The notes under the pieces were generated by a model, which saw only the letters and a list, made by a program, of their open reading frames with translations, made no database searches and was not told the DNA's origin. A DNA stretch of 59,771 bases from an uncultured Muribaculaceae bacterium. GTDB lineage: Bacteria; Bacteroidota; Bacteroidia; Bacteroidales; Muribaculaceae. The first letter of the stretch is position 1. Each line of letters begins with the position of its first letter. The position numbers were made by a program, and so were the translations under genes. The DNA lies in NCBI GenBank assembly GCA_947386115.1, contig CANDNO010000008.1:1-59771 (forward strand), in the 5' to 3' direction. Of the stretch, positions 37,899 through 47,385 are shown one piece after another.

Positions 37899-38591
37899 TT
37901 AGTAGCCGAGGAGGGGGAGGAGGAGGGGGGCGAGGAGGGCGGTGAGCAGGCCGTTGAGGGTGAGGCCGAGGCTTGAGAAGGCGCCCCAGCGTTCGCTGCG
38001 GGTCATGGCGGCGGCCGTTCCTACGGCGTGGCTCGCTGTGCCTATCGACAGGCCTCCGGCTATCGGGCTCTTGACGCGCGACAGGCTCGCGATCTGGAAT
38101 CCGGCGAGATTGCCCAGTATTCCGGTCACAACGACTACGGCGGCCGTCAGGGGCGGTATGCCGTTCATCGTCTGGGCTATCTCAATGGCAATGGGCGTTG
38201 TGACGGCTTTCGGGGCGAGCGATACTATCACGTCGCGGGTGGCTCCAAACAGTTCGGCTGTCACCACGACCGATACGATGCCTATCACGCACCCTGCCAG
38301 CTCGGCCAGAATGATGGGCATGAGCTGCTTTTTGATGGTCTTGAGCTGACGGTACAGCGGCAGTCCGAGGGCTACGACAGCCGGCTTGAGCCAGAAGTCG
38401 ATGTAGTCGCCTCCCTCGCGGTACGTGTCGTAGTCAATGTCAGTTGCTATGAGGTAGACTATCAGCAGCGTTATGGTTATGAGTATAGGGTTGAGCAGCG
38501 TAACCCGCAGCCGGCGCTGCAACCACTGTGCGCCCAGGTAGATGATGAATGTGAGCGCTATGAGGAAAAATTTGTTTTCGAGAAATGCCAT
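37899..38591 (-). CDS. lrgB: LrgB-family membrane protein
   Basis: The 230-residue product has six to seven hydrophobic segments and the LrgB signature region with ALGLPLYRQL, SLAPKAVTTPIAIEI and GTASHAVGTAAAM. LrgB works with LrgA in holin/antiholin-like control of murein hydrolase activity, or in export of overflow metabolites such as pyruvate or glycolate in various bacteria. Normal length. The start is 12 bp after the lrgA stop, so the two form an operon. Confidence 0.92.
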   Translation of the reverse strand: MAFLENKFFLIALTFIIYLGAQWLQRRLRVTLLNPILITITLLIVYLIATDIDYDTYREGGDYIDFWLKPAVVALGLPLYRQLKTIKKQLMPIILAELAGCVIGIVSVVVTAELFGATRDVIVSLAPKAVTTPIAIEIAQTMNGIPPLTAAVVVVTGILGNLAGFQIASLSRVKSPIAGGLSIGTASHAVGTAAAMTRSERWGAFSSLGLTLNGLLTALLAPLLLPLLGY

Positions 38592-38603
38592 TGCCGTATC
38601 TGT

Positions 38604-38960
38604 TTATTTCTTGCTGAAGTGTTTGCCCGTGCGCCGTGCAAGCTGGTGTACCCAGCCCGTTACGGCTATGATGAGCACTGTGCTCACGAGCGTTGCCATG
38701 ACGATGGGGAGCCACTGGGCCTTGATGATGTCGAGGCATCGCAGCAGCCCCACTCCGGCCGGGACAAAAAAGAATCCGAGGTTCTTGACGAGGAAATCGC
38801 TGAGCCGGTCGACCCAGCGCTCCTTGACTATGCCTGCCTGCAGGGAGCATGTAAGCAGAATCATTCCTATGATGCTCGACGGGATTGGGGCGCCTGTGAG
38901 ATACACAAGCAGTTCGCCCAGAGCCAGAAAGGCGAATATCACGCTACACTGTATAACCAT
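38604..38960 (-). CDS. lrgA: LrgA/CidA-family membrane protein
   Basis: The 118-residue product has four membrane helices and family sequences LTGAPIPSSIIGMILL and FFFVPAGVG. It is the holin-like partner of LrgB. A LytS/LytR-type pair lies at 6.2-7.9 kb, and LytSR controls lrgAB in Staphylococcus and Bacillus; whether that holds here is unknown. Confidence 0.92.
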   Translation of the reverse strand: MVIQCSVIFAFLALGELLVYLTGAPIPSSIIGMILLTCSLQAGIVKERWVDRLSDFLVKNLGFFFVPAGVGLLRCLDIIKAQWLPIVMATLVSTVLIIAVTGWVHQLARRTGKHFSKK

Positions 38961-38995
38961 TTTGTGAATTGTAAATTAAGAATTGAGGGGGTGAA

Positions 38996-39037
38996 AACTA
39001 AAGGAGCGGTGACAGAAATGTCGCCGCTCCTTTAGTT
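38996..39037 (-). terminator. Strong hairpin terminator after the S41 protease gene
   Basis: A 19-bp stem (AACTAAAGGAGCGGTGACA at 38996-39014 against 39019-39037, one G-T pair) with a 4-nt loop begins immediately after the S41 stop codon on the minus strand. The T-rich tail is short (TTTAGTTTTC). It separates the parE-coaD-S41 transcript from lrgAB. Confidence 0.7.
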
Positions 39038-40699
39038 CTATTTTTTGCCTTTAAGCAGTTCGTTGTATTGTTTTGTGTCGTTGATGAGGTCGAGAGCTGC
39101 GCGATACTCGGGGTTAATTTCGGGGTAAACTGCGCGATAGTAGGTCGATTGTTCGAACAGGTCGCGACCTATGATGCCTTTGAGTATCACCTCGATCGTG
39201 TGGCGTGATGTCTCGAGAGCCTCGGGGTTTGGTTCTATCTCACGCGTCTGTGCGAGTTTCACGAGATCGTCGACCATCTCGGGCGTGACTTCAAACCTGT
39301 CAAGGAAGGCTTGTTCGGTAGGATATTCCTTTTTAAGTTTATCGCGGTTATCGTCGACGTAGGATATGGCGAAGCTGTTGATGACACCGCGTGCCACAAG
39401 GTCACGGTAGTAGGTCGAATAGCCTGTCGTGTCGACCGGTACAAAGAGGTCGGGCATGATGCCTCCCCCTCCATACACCGGGCGGCGGTTGTGGAGCGTC
39501 TCGTAGCGCAGCGAGTCGGCAAACTGAATGCTGTCGGCGCTCATGAACTCGCCATGCTCGTAGCGGCGCACGAAGTCCATGTTGTATTCCTCGGGGTCTC
39601 CGCTGTCGTAGGGGCGCTGTATGCAGCGTCCCGAGGGGGTGTGGTAGCGCGAGACGGTGAGGCGTATCATCGACCCGTCGGGGAACGGGAAAGGTCGCTG
39701 TACCAGTCCCTTGCCGAATGTGCGTCGTCCCACTATAAGGCCGCGGTCATTGTCCTGGATGGCACCCGAGAGGATCTCGCTGGCGCTGGCCGAGTACTGG
39801 TTGACCATGATTACCACGCGGCCGTCGAGGAACGGGCCGTTCTTCTCGGCATTGAAATAGTTGGAGCCCTGTCGGGGCGACTCGGTATAGACGATCGGTG
39901 CGCCCTTGGGCAGGAACATGTTGGCTATCGAAGTGGCCGCGCCGAGATAGCCTCCGCCGTTGTCCTCAAGGTCGATAATAAGGTTCTTCATGCCCTGCTT
40001 CTTCAGCTTGGCGAGTGCCTCGGCAAGTTCGCGGTCGGTGTCCTGGGCGAAGCGTGTTATGCGCACGTAGCCCGTCGTGGGGTCGGCCATGAACGAGGCG
40101 TCAACGCTGTACATCGGTATGTCGTCGCGCACGAGGCTGAACGTCAGTGGCTCGGGTTCGCCGCGGCGCATCACCTTGAGGTCGACCCGTGTGCCTTTGG
40201 GTCCGCGCAGGGTCTTTAAGATGTCGGCATTCTGCAGTTTGCGGCCCGAGATTATGGTGTCGTTGGCCGACAGGATGCGGTCGCCCGGCAGCACACCCAC
40301 CTTTTCGCATGGGCCACCGGGGGTGGTCTGGATCACGAACAGGGTGTCGTTCAGCATGTTGAACTGTATGCCTATGCCCGAGAAGTTACCCTCAAGCGGT
40401 GTGGTGAGCTCGCGGGTCTCGTCGGGGTCGGAGTAGGTCGAGTGTGGGTCGAGATTCTTGAGCATCGCTATGATGGCATCCTGCACCATGCGCTCGGCGG
40501 CTACGCTGTCAACATCGTCGACATAGAAGTTTTCGATAATGCGCTCGGCATATCTCAGTTTCATTTCGGGGGTGAAATCATTGCGCTGCTGTTGTTGCTG
40601 TTGCTGTGCGCGGCGCAGTGCGCTTTCGATAGCGTTCTGGGCGTTGAGGCCCAGAAGAGCGGTGGCGATGACTGCCACCAGGAGTGTGAGTCGTTTCAT
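39038..40699 (-). CDS. S41-family C-terminal processing protease (CtpA/Prc type)
   Basis: The 553-residue product has a signal peptide (about 1-20), a short poly-Gln stretch (32-38), a PDZ domain (about 105-190) and an S41 protease domain (about 195-390). The Ser/Lys dyad fits S305 (SASASEI) and K330 (RTFGKGLVQ). Such proteases trim C-termini of periplasmic proteins. The start overlaps the coaD stop by 4 bp. Confidence 0.94.
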   Translation of the reverse strand: MKRLTLLVAVIATALLGLNAQNAIESALRRAQQQQQQQRNDFTPEMKLRYAERIIENFYVDDVDSVAAERMVQDAIIAMLKNLDPHSTYSDPDETRELTTPLEGNFSGIGIQFNMLNDTLFVIQTTPGGPCEKVGVLPGDRILSANDTIISGRKLQNADILKTLRGPKGTRVDLKVMRRGEPEPLTFSLVRDDIPMYSVDASFMADPTTGYVRITRFAQDTDRELAEALAKLKKQGMKNLIIDLEDNGGGYLGAATSIANMFLPKGAPIVYTESPRQGSNYFNAEKNGPFLDGRVVIMVNQYSASASEILSGAIQDNDRGLIVGRRTFGKGLVQRPFPFPDGSMIRLTVSRYHTPSGRCIQRPYDSGDPEEYNMDFVRRYEHGEFMSADSIQFADSLRYETLHNRRPVYGGGGIMPDLFVPVDTTGYSTYYRDLVARGVINSFAISYVDDNRDKLKKEYPTEQAFLDRFEVTPEMVDDLVKLAQTREIEPNPEALETSRHTIEVILKGIIGRDLFEQSTYYRAVYPEINPEYRAALDLINDTKQYNELLKGKK

Positions 40700-41169
40700 T
40701 TAGATGGTAAAAATTGTGAGGCATCGTGCCCGAAGTGACGCAGCTCGCGCACTACCGACGAGCTGACGGCGGCGTGCTCCGGAAGCGTGGGAATCAAGAC
40801 GGTCTCGATGCCGGCTATTGTACGGTTTATGGTTGCAAGATTATATTCATATTCAAAGTCGGCAGCCGTGCGCACACCGCGTATCATATACTCGGCGCCA
40901 AGTTCGCGGGCAAGGTCGGCCGTGAGACCGCTCCATGCCATCACGCTCACCCCCGGCATTCCCTCGGTGAGGCTACGTATAGCTTCGACGCGCTCCTCGG
41001 CCGGCGTCGCACCGGGCTTCGACTCGTTGACACCCACCACGATTACCACGCGGTCAAAGAGCGGCAATGCGCGCTCCAGTACCGACATGTGTCCTATCGT
41101 GAACGGGTCAAACGAGCCGGCAAACAGGCCTATGACCTCGCCGGGCCGGTTATGAAATCTGGCTGTCAT
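40696..41169 (-). CDS. coaD: Phosphopantetheine adenylyltransferase
   Basis: The 157-residue enzyme joins 4'-phosphopantetheine and ATP to give dephospho-CoA. Nucleotidyltransferase motifs [12 protein letters not shown] and SSSVVREL are present, with [19 protein letters not shown] in between. Length is normal. The start lies 20 bp inside the 3' end of parE and the stop overlaps the S41 gene by 4 bp, so the three genes are tightly coupled. Confidence 0.95.
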   Translation of the reverse strand: MTARFHNRPGEVIGLFAGSFDPFTIGHMSVLERALPLFDRVVIVVGVNESKPGATPAEERVEAIRSLTEGMPGVSVMAWSGLTADLARELGAEYMIRGVRTAADFEYEYNLATINRTIAGIETVLIPTLPEHAAVSSSVVRELRHFGHDASQFLPSK

Positions 41170-43090
41170 CTTCTACTACAAGATTGTTGATGATAAAGTT
41201 CTGGCGCTCGCCGGTATTTTTGCCCATGTAGAAGGCGAGAAGATCGTCGAGGCTGTCCTCCTTGCGCAGTGTCACGCGGTCAAGGCGCATGCCCGGGCCT
41301 ATGAAATCGCGGAATTCCTCGGGCGATATCTCACCGAGACCCTTGAATCGCGTTATCTCGGCGTTGGCACCCAGGCGCTCTATGGCAGTGACGCGCTCCT
41401 CGTCGTTGTAGCAGTAGTAGGTGTCGTCGGGGATGCCCTGCGAGTCCTTGCGCGACGAGCCCATGCGGCGAGTATTCTTCTTGTTGCGCACACGGAACAG
41501 CGGGGTCTGCAATACGTAGACATGTCCCTTCTTCACCAGGTCGGGGAAGAACTGGAGGAAGAACGTGAGCAGCAGCAGGCGTATGTGCATGCCGTCGACA
41601 TCGGCATCGGTGGCTATGATTACATTATTGTATCTCAGTCCGTCGATGCCCTCCTCGATATTGAGGGCGGCTTGCAGGAGGTTGAATTCCTCGTTCTCGT
41701 ACACGACCTTCTGTGTGAGGCCGTATGAGTTGAGCGGCTTGCCTCGCAGCGAGAACACAGCCTGCGTCTCCACGTTGCGAATCTTGGTTATAGAGCCAGC
41801 AGCCGAGTCACCCTCGGTGATGAATATCGACGATGCAAGTTTCTTCTCCTCGTCGCCGCGGTTGTCGTTGAGGTGCACGCGGCAGTCAAGCAGCTTGCGG
41901 TTGTTCATGCTCACCTTCTTGGCACGCTCACGAGCCAGCTTGGTGACGCCGGCGCGAGCCTTGCGCTCACGCTCCGAGTCCTGCACCTTGCGCAGGATGA
42001 GGTCGGCAATCTCGAGATTGCGGTGCAGATAGTTGTCGAGCTCTTTCTTGATGAAATCGCCTATGAATTTTGCTACCGTGGGGCCGTCGGGGCCCATATC
42101 GCGCGAGCCCAGTTTGGTCTTCGTCTGCGACTCGAACACCGGCTCCTCGACCTTGATCGACACGGCGGCAATCATGCCGTTGCGTATGTCGGAGTATTCG
42201 AAGTTGCGGCCGAAATAGTCCTTGAGAGTTCGCGACACGGCCTCTTTGAAAGCGGCCAGATGGGTGCCACCCTGGGTAGTGTGCTGGCCGTTGACAAACG
42301 AGTAGTATTCCTCGCCATACTGGTTGGCGTGGGTTATGGCTACCTCGATATCGTCGCCCTTGAGGTGGATAATGGGGTACAGCGGCTCGTTGGTCATGTT
42401 AAGCTCCAGCAGGTCACGCAGGCCGTTGCGCGAGATATAACGCTTGCCGTTGAAGATGATAGCCAGGCCGGTGTTGAGGAACGTATAGTTGCGCACCAGA
42501 GGTACGATGAACTCGTCGCGGTATAGGTAGTCGCGGAAAATCTCGGGGTCGGGCGTGAACTGCACGAAAGTGCCGTTGGGTTCCTCGCTCGGCACCACGG
42601 GCGACTCCTCTACGAGGACGCCGCGCTCGAACGTGGCGCGTTTCATCTGCCCGTCGCGCGTACTCTCGATGGTAAACGATGTGGACAGGGCGTTCACGGC
42701 TTTGATACCCACGCCGTTGAGTCCTACCGATTTTTTAAACGCCTTAGAGTCGTATTTACCACCGGTATTCATCTTCGAGGCAACCTCGATGAGCTTGCCC
42801 AGCGGGATTCCGCGGCCGAAGTCGCGCACGGTCACCATCGTCTCGGTGACGTCGACCGTCACCTGGCGTCCGTAGCCCATCATATACTCGTCGATAGTAT
42901 TGTCGAGAACCTCCTTGAGCAGCACGTAGATACCGTCATCGCTACCCGAGCCGTCGCCCAGTTTGCCTATGTACATACCGGGGCGTCGGCGTATGTGTTC
43001 TTTCCAGTCGAGAGTAACGATATCGCTCTCGGTGTACTCGACGGGCACCTGCGGGCCCTGATTCTCTATTTCGAGGTCTTCTTCAGTCAT
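41150..43090 (-). CDS. parE: DNA topoisomerase IV subunit B
   Basis: The 646-residue product is a type II topoisomerase ATPase subunit. It has GHKL ATP-binding motifs ([37 protein letters not shown]), the TOPRIM sequence EGDSAAGSI, and [19 protein letters not shown]. The size and [10 protein letters not shown] fit ParE better than GyrB, which usually has a longer TOPRIM insert. No parC is adjacent. I choose the ATG at 43090 (MTEEDLE) rather than an upstream start at 43240, because the promoter lies at 43110-43141. Confidence 0.92.
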   Translation of the reverse strand: MTEEDLEIENQGPQVPVEYTESDIVTLDWKEHIRRRPGMYIGKLGDGSGSDDGIYVLLKEVLDNTIDEYMMGYGRQVTVDVTETMVTVRDFGRGIPLGKLIEVASKMNTGGKYDSKAFKKSVGLNGVGIKAVNALSTSFTIESTRDGQMKRATFERGVLVEESPVVPSEEPNGTFVQFTPDPEIFRDYLYRDEFIVPLVRNYTFLNTGLAIIFNGKRYISRNGLRDLLELNMTNEPLYPIIHLKGDDIEVAITHANQYGEEYYSFVNGQHTTQGGTHLAAFKEAVSRTLKDYFGRNFEYSDIRNGMIAAVSIKVEEPVFESQTKTKLGSRDMGPDGPTVAKFIGDFIKKELDNYLHRNLEIADLILRKVQDSERERKARAGVTKLARERAKKVSMNNRKLLDCRVHLNDNRGDEEKKLASSIFITEGDSAAGSITKIRNVETQAVFSLRGKPLNSYGLTQKVVYENEEFNLLQAALNIEEGIDGLRYNNVIIATDADVDGMHIRLLLLTFFLQFFPDLVKKGHVYVLQTPLFRVRNKKNTRRMGSSRKDSQGIPDDTYYCYNDEERVTAIERLGANAEITRFKGLGEISPEEFRDFIGPGMRLDRVTLRKEDSLDDLLAFYMGKNTGERQNFIINNLVVEDDSQIS

Positions 43091-43109
43091 GCAAAACGTG
43101 TTTTGAAGG

Positions 43110-43141
43110 CAAAGATACAATTTTTCGCCGACAAATTCAAA
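43110..43141 (-). promoter_or_regulatory. Promoter of parE-coaD-S41
   Basis: On the minus strand TTTG (43141-43138), a 20-nt spacer and TATCTTTG (43117-43110) match the Bacteroidetes consensus exactly. Transcription would start near 43103, about 13 nt before the ATG. Confidence 0.75.
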
Positions 43142-43178
43142 CACACAACTTAAGTGAATTTCAAAACGCATAATTGAA

Positions 43179-43210
43179 TTTGTTTTTGTCAGCATTTTAT
43201 TGTAAATTTG
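43179..43210 (+). promoter_or_regulatory. Promoter of the AbiE-type toxin-antitoxin pair
   Basis: TTTG (43179-43182), a 20-nt spacer and TAAATTTG (43203-43210) match the consensus. The start of transcription would be near 43217, and the ATG is at 43235. The divergent parE promoter lies only 37 bp away. Confidence 0.75.
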
Positions 43211-43234
43211 TGACAGAATAACAGGTTTTTTATA

Positions 43235-43840
43235 ATGCAATCCATTGAGCAGAAAATATTAACAAGCGTATCAAAATGCGGGCGAGGCCGCATCGTTTTT
43301 CCGCAGGATTTCGCCGCTTATGGTTCGCCAAACGCCATTCATAAGGCTTTCGGCCGACTTGTTGCATCCAACAAATTACTTAGAGTAGCACAAGGTATCT
43401 ATTGTTATCCCAAAATTGATAAGACGCTGGGTATAGGTGTTTTATATCCTACATTTGAAGAGATAGCCACTGCTATTTCAAGGCGTGATAAGGCACGGAT
43501 AGTACCCACAGGAGTATATGCACTTAACAAGCTCGGGCTCTCAACACAATTACCTATGAATGTGGTTTATTTGACCGATGGATCTCCTCGTAAAGTCAAG
43601 CTGCAGGGTGACCGAGGCATTCAGTTTAAACACACAGCAAAGAAGAATCTTGCTTTTCAAAACGATTTTGCCATGCTCTTGACATTCGCGCTGAGGGAAA
43701 TCGGAGAAAATAATCTCACCGATGAAGTCCAGAGTCGTGTAAACGAACTGATAAGAACCGTACCACTCGATACTATAAAGAAAGACTTCGCGCTTATACC
43801 TGCATGGATTCGAAAAATAATACTTGCCGCCCATGAATAA
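43235..43840 (+). CDS. AbiEi-type (DUF6088) antitoxin
   Basis: The 201-residue product begins with a winged-helix-like N-terminal region (about 5-60: [42 protein letters not shown]), followed by a domain with [17 protein letters not shown], the layout of AbiEi/DUF6088 antitoxins. These act as DNA-binding repressors and neutralise the partner nucleotidyltransferase (type IV toxin-antitoxin). The gene overlaps the partner by 8 bp. The segment is visibly richer in A+T than parE, suggesting recent acquisition. Confidence 0.85.
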   Translation: MQSIEQKILTSVSKCGRGRIVFPQDFAAYGSPNAIHKAFGRLVASNKLLRVAQGIYCYPKIDKTLGIGVLYPTFEEIATAISRRDKARIVPTGVYALNKLGLSTQLPMNVVYLTDGSPRKVKLQGDRGIQFKHTAKKNLAFQNDFAMLLTFALREIGENNLTDEVQSRVNELIRTVPLDTIKKDFALIPAWIRKIILAAHE

Positions 43841-44840
43841 ACTCTTGACACTCACCGAGTCGCAGCGTCGCACTGTGTTCGAACAGACTGCAGCCAGAAT
43901 ACATCTTCCTGTTTTTGCCGTCGAGAAAGACTTTTGGGTTACCGAAATGCTCAATCTTTTATTCTCTTTGCCATACTCTGATAAGATGGTGTTTAAGGGA
44001 GGAACGTCGCTGAGTAAAATATGGGGAGTGATTAGACGATTCTCAGAGGATATAGACGTGGCGATTGACCGAAGTCTTTTCGGTGTGGAAGGTGACATTA
44101 CCAAGAAACAGTTGAAGAAGCTTCGTAAAGCATCTTCTGTATTTGTTCGTGACACTCTTGCAAAAGATCTGCAGGTAGCGGCGGAAAATGCAGGTTTGCG
44201 AAAATTTATCACTATAAAACCTGAGCCTGATGGTGAGAATGATGCCACTTATCCCGAGCCACGACAGATTCATATATTCTATAAATCTGTTTTGCCTGTC
44301 GAGGCCAATACTTATCTTAGGGATGAGATCTTGCTTGAAGTGGGAGCTCGTTCGTTATTCGAACCGACTGCTAAAGCAAAGGTGGAATCATTCGTTACAA
44401 CGGAGTTCCCTCACCTTGCATCGGTAGATAAGGATATTCAAGTAGTGGCTGCACTTGCACGTAAAACTTTCCTTGAAAAAGCATTTCTGTTACATGAACT
44501 GTTCTCGACCGGCGTATGTATGAATGCAAATCGAAAATCAAGGCACATGTATGATTTATATAAAATGCTTGAGGTCGGCATTGCTGACGAAGCTGTGGCT
44601 GATGAACAGCTACTGGAAACTATTCGCCACCATCGAGAGATATTCACCTCGGTAAAAGATGTCGATTATACTCCTGATATACGTAAACGATTGACACTTA
44701 TTCCGCCCGCTGAGGTTATAGACGCATGGAAGATTGACTATGATTCGATGGTCGCGAATATGATATATGAGGATTCGACACCTTCTTTTATGGATATTGT
44801 TGCCGGTCTGGCAGAGATTGAGAAAAAATTCAAATCGTAA
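43833..44840 (+). CDS. AbiEii-type nucleotidyltransferase toxin
   Basis: The product has 335 residues from the ATG at 43833; a TTG at 43824 is less likely. The nucleotidyltransferase core FKGGTSLSKIW...RFSEDIDVAID matches the AbiEii family, with the G-G-T-S/L loop and the DxD acidic pair. A helical C-terminal half follows. AbiE pairs cause abortive infection or stabilise DNA by modifying nucleotide or tRNA targets. It is the downstream gene of a typical antitoxin-first bicistron. Confidence 0.88.
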   Translation: MNKLLTLTESQRRTVFEQTAARIHLPVFAVEKDFWVTEMLNLLFSLPYSDKMVFKGGTSLSKIWGVIRRFSEDIDVAIDRSLFGVEGDITKKQLKKLRKASSVFVRDTLAKDLQVAAENAGLRKFITIKPEPDGENDATYPEPRQIHIFYKSVLPVEANTYLRDEILLEVGARSLFEPTAKAKVESFVTTEFPHLASVDKDIQVVAALARKTFLEKAFLLHELFSTGVCMNANRKSRHMYDLYKMLEVGIADEAVADEQLLETIRHHREIFTSVKDVDYTPDIRKRLTLIPPAEVIDAWKIDYDSMVANMIYEDSTPSFMDIVAGLAEIEKKFKS

Positions 44841-44880
44841 TGATATCCGGTTAAGAAACTTTTATGAAGGTTCGGTGGGT

Positions 44881-44913
44881 TTTGTACTGTGGGATGGGGG
44901 ATTTGTACATTTG
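44881..44913 (+). promoter_or_regulatory. Upstream promoter of the LytTR-only gene
   Basis: TTTG (44881-44884), a 21-nt spacer and TACATTTG (44906-44913) fit the consensus. Transcription would start near 44920. Confidence 0.6.
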
Positions 44914-44925
44914 TGGCGGGAGGGT

Positions 44926-44956
44926 GTTGCCGTTGCGCGATTTCTTTTTACCTTTG
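44926..44956 (+). promoter_or_regulatory. Downstream promoter of the LytTR-only gene
   Basis: GTTG (44926-44929), a 19-nt spacer and TACCTTTG (44949-44956) fit the consensus. Transcription would start near 44963, only a few bases before the first ATG (44967). Either this promoter gives a nearly leaderless mRNA or translation starts at 44976 or 44979. Confidence 0.6.
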
Positions 44957-44966
44957 TGGGGATTAA

Positions 44967-45335
44967 ATGTTCAATATGATGCTGCTGTTTTCTACATCGA
45001 CCGAGTTGATAAGGGTACCTGCCGACGCTCTCGTTTTCGTCGCGGCCGATGGCAACTACTCGTCGCTGACGATGGCCGACGGGTCGCAGCATGTGCTGAC
45101 GATGCAGCTGGGACAGATCGAGCGCCATATAGCGTCGCGCGTAGACAGTGGCGACAACCGCTTCATACGCATTGGCAAAAGCCTGATTATTAACCGTGAC
45201 TTCATTACCTATATTAGTGTGCCACGACAGAGGCTCACGCTGTCGGACTGTCGCACGTTCAGCCACGATGTGGCGGCTTCGCGCGAGGCTCTCAAGGCGT
45301 TGAAGGAACTGATAGAGAAGGAGATTAGATTATGA
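44967..45335 (+). CDS. Stand-alone LytTR DNA-binding protein
   Basis: The 122-residue product is almost only a LytTR domain (about 15-115, with ELIRVPADALVFVAADGNYS, FIRIGKSLIINRDFI and RLTLSDC). There is no receiver domain, so control must be by binding partners or expression level. Alternative starts are the Met codons at 44976 and 44979. It overlaps the next gene by 4 bp. It may regulate its own operon; autoregulation is common for such proteins but is not shown here. Confidence 0.85.
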   Translation: MFNMMLLFSTSTELIRVPADALVFVAADGNYSSLTMADGSQHVLTMQLGQIERHIASRVDSGDNRFIRIGKSLIINRDFITYISVPRQRLTLSDCRTFSHDVAASREALKALKELIEKEIRL

Positions 45336-46213
45336 CATACCGACACCATGACAACATAGGCGATGACGAGATTCGCATCATCGCTGGCAATGACAACCGG
45401 CCTGAGGACGATAACGACAACCGCGGTGGCCGCCACATCGTTGGCTGGATCATAGCGGCCGTTATCCTGGCTGTGGTATTCATAGGCCTGTGGGCTGTGC
45501 TTCTTGGCAATGACGATGACTCTGAACTGCAGGTTGAGGTGACCGAAACAGTTATGCCCGAGTCGGTTGACAACCTGCCCGCGACAGCCGATGCGAGCTC
45601 CGGTGCTTATGTGGAGATTACCGATACAGTGGCCGCCGATTGCGGGCTTGTGATACTGAGGCCGGTGAATGCCGCGCCATCGTTGCGCCTCGGGCCCGAT
45701 GCGCTGAATGATACTGCCGCCGTGCTTGTGGCCGAGGCCGCCGGAGTGCGTGGCGACAATGGAAGTATCGTGGGAGCGTTTGTGATCGACGGGGAGTTGC
45801 TGAGCAAGGGGCAGTCAAAGGCGGGTTTCTGCGCGATAATCAACGGGTTGGTAACAATCGGTGTGGCCGACACTACGCCGTTCCTTGAGCAGGCCTTGGA
45901 AGCTGACGGCAGCTTTTTCCGTCAGTACCCACTCGTAGTGGGAGGGCAGGTGGTCGAGAACAGGCCGAAAGGGGTTTCGCTGCGCAAGGCCCTCGCCGAG
46001 TATGAGGGACACACGGTGGTGATACTGAGCAAGGAACGGCTCTCGTTCCACGATTTCTCTGAAGCGCTGTCCCGCCTCGGCGTTTCCAATGCCATCTACC
46101 TTGTTGGCTCTTCGTCACCAGCAGTCGCCCTGCGAGCCGACGGCGAGCGTCTCGTCTTCGGCAATCCCGACCATGACATGCCGGCCAACTCTACGTTTAT
46201 CATCTGGAAGTAG
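45332..46213 (+). CDS. Membrane-anchored phosphodiester-glycosidase-like (NAGPA/DUF2233) protein
   Basis: The 293-residue product has a 34-residue Asp/Asn-rich cytoplasmic N-terminus, one membrane helix (about 36-59) and a periplasmic domain. That domain has sequences typical of the NAGPA/DUF2233 fold: GAFVIDGELLSKGQSKAGFCAIINGLVTIGVAD, YPLVVGGQVV, and a C-terminal LGVSNAIYLVGS. Members cleave phosphodiester-linked sugars; activity here is not proven. The gene is coupled to the LytTR gene. Confidence 0.7.
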   Translation: MTYRHHDNIGDDEIRIIAGNDNRPEDDNDNRGGRHIVGWIIAAVILAVVFIGLWAVLLGNDDDSELQVEVTETVMPESVDNLPATADASSGAYVEITDTVAADCGLVILRPVNAAPSLRLGPDALNDTAAVLVAEAAGVRGDNGSIVGAFVIDGELLSKGQSKAGFCAIINGLVTIGVADTTPFLEQALEADGSFFRQYPLVVGGQVVENRPKGVSLRKALAEYEGHTVVILSKERLSFHDFSEALSRLGVSNAIYLVGSSSPAVALRADGERLVFGNPDHDMPANSTFIIWK

Positions 46214-46308
46214 TCCCACGGTTTTGATTTCATACAGCGAGAGGTGGTGTTTGTACATCGCCTCACAGTTTGTTTTGTGGCGCAGGTATTTTGGCCGAAT
46301 TTTGTGTC

Positions 46309-47385
46309 ATGAAACAACTTATCGATATGAAACTACTGCTTTGGGGCGTTGTAATGATGCTCGCCGCCGGCTGCTCGCGCTCGACCGGTAACAACTACAC
46401 GCCCGCCACTGATCGAGATAACGTCAACTCGGTGTACTACTGGAAAACAGTGTTTGATGCCGACTCGGCCGAACGCGCTTTCCTTGAACGTCACAATGTG
46501 GGGCGCATATATCTGAGGATGTTCGATGTCGCGGTCAACGACGAGGCGGCGTGGTCAAAGTTTAGTGTTGTGCCCAATGCCACGGTGCGCATTGTCGACG
46601 ATTATCTGAACGAGCCTCCACGTGCCGAGTATGTCCCGGTGGTATATATCACCATCGATGCCTTGAAGAAGATGAACGCACAGGAAGAGCAGTATGCCGG
46701 TCTCATTGTCGATCGAGTGCGTAACATGTGTTCGTACAACCGTCTTGACAGTGTCTCGGAGCTGCAGCTTGACTGTGACTGGACCGAGTCGACCCGACAG
46801 TCGTATTTCACGCTGTGCCGGGCGGTGAAACAGTGTATCGACCGCGACAGCCTTGGCTGGATGCTGAGCTCGACCATACGCCTGCACCAACTGCGCGAGT
46901 CGCCGCCACCTGTCGACCTCGGAGTGCTCATGGTCTATAACACCGGCGATTTCAGCGACCCCGATGCCGACAATTCCATTATCGACCTCAAGGATATCGA
47001 GCCGTATGTGAAAAATCTTGGCAGCTACCCCCTGCATCTCGATGTTGCTTATCCCACCTACTTGTGGCAGCTGCTTTACCGCAAACGTCGGTTTGCCGGC
47101 ATTTTACGCGATCTCGACACGTCTGACACAACGCGATTTGCCCCACATGGGGCGAACACTCATCGAGTCGTCACAGAAACAATTCATGGCGACCGCATCC
47201 TGCAGCCGGGCGACATCGTGCGCACCGAGCTGTCGCCCTACGAGACAATAATAGCAGTTAAGCGTCTTATCGACAGCTGCCTGGCCGACCGTCCCCACGC
47301 CTCGATAATATATCATCTCGATTCGTCCAACCTCTCAAAATACACCGACAATGAAATCTCAGCAATCTATGAAACGGCTCGTTAG
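46309..47385 (+). CDS. Lipoprotein, possible DUF3142-like TIM-barrel
   Basis: From the ATG at 46309 the product has 358 residues with a lipobox (MMLAAGC, cysteine near residue 22). The mature part alternates strands and helices (VGRIYLRMFDV, EYVPVVYITID, ELQLDCDWTEST, VDLGVLMVYNTGDF, LHLDVAYPTYLWQLL) in an order reminiscent of DUF3142 barrel proteins. This assignment is tentative. It overlaps the following lipoprotein gene by 35 bp, so they form an operon. Confidence 0.72.
   Translation: MKQLIDMKLLLWGVVMMLAAGCSRSTGNNYTPATDRDNVNSVYYWKTVFDADSAERAFLERHNVGRIYLRMFDVAVNDEAAWSKFSVVPNATVRIVDDYLNEPPRAEYVPVVYITIDALKKMNAQEEQYAGLIVDRVRNMCSYNRLDSVSELQLDCDWTESTRQSYFTLCRAVKQCIDRDSLGWMLSSTIRLHQLRESPPPVDLGVLMVYNTGDFSDPDADNSIIDLKDIEPYVKNLGSYPLHLDVAYPTYLWQLLYRKRRFAGILRDLDTSDTTRFAPHGANTHRVVTETIHGDRILQPGDIVRTELSPYETIIAVKRLIDSCLADRPHASIIYHLDSSNLSKYTDNEISAIYETAR

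Noticed and set aside
43091-43240. A longer N-terminus for ParE
   Set aside because: It would span the parE promoter and reach into the divergent AbiE gene; the ATG at 43090 matches the family start.
43235-44840. A restriction-modification or other large defence island
   Set aside because: Only the two AbiE-type genes are present; neighbours on both sides are ordinary.
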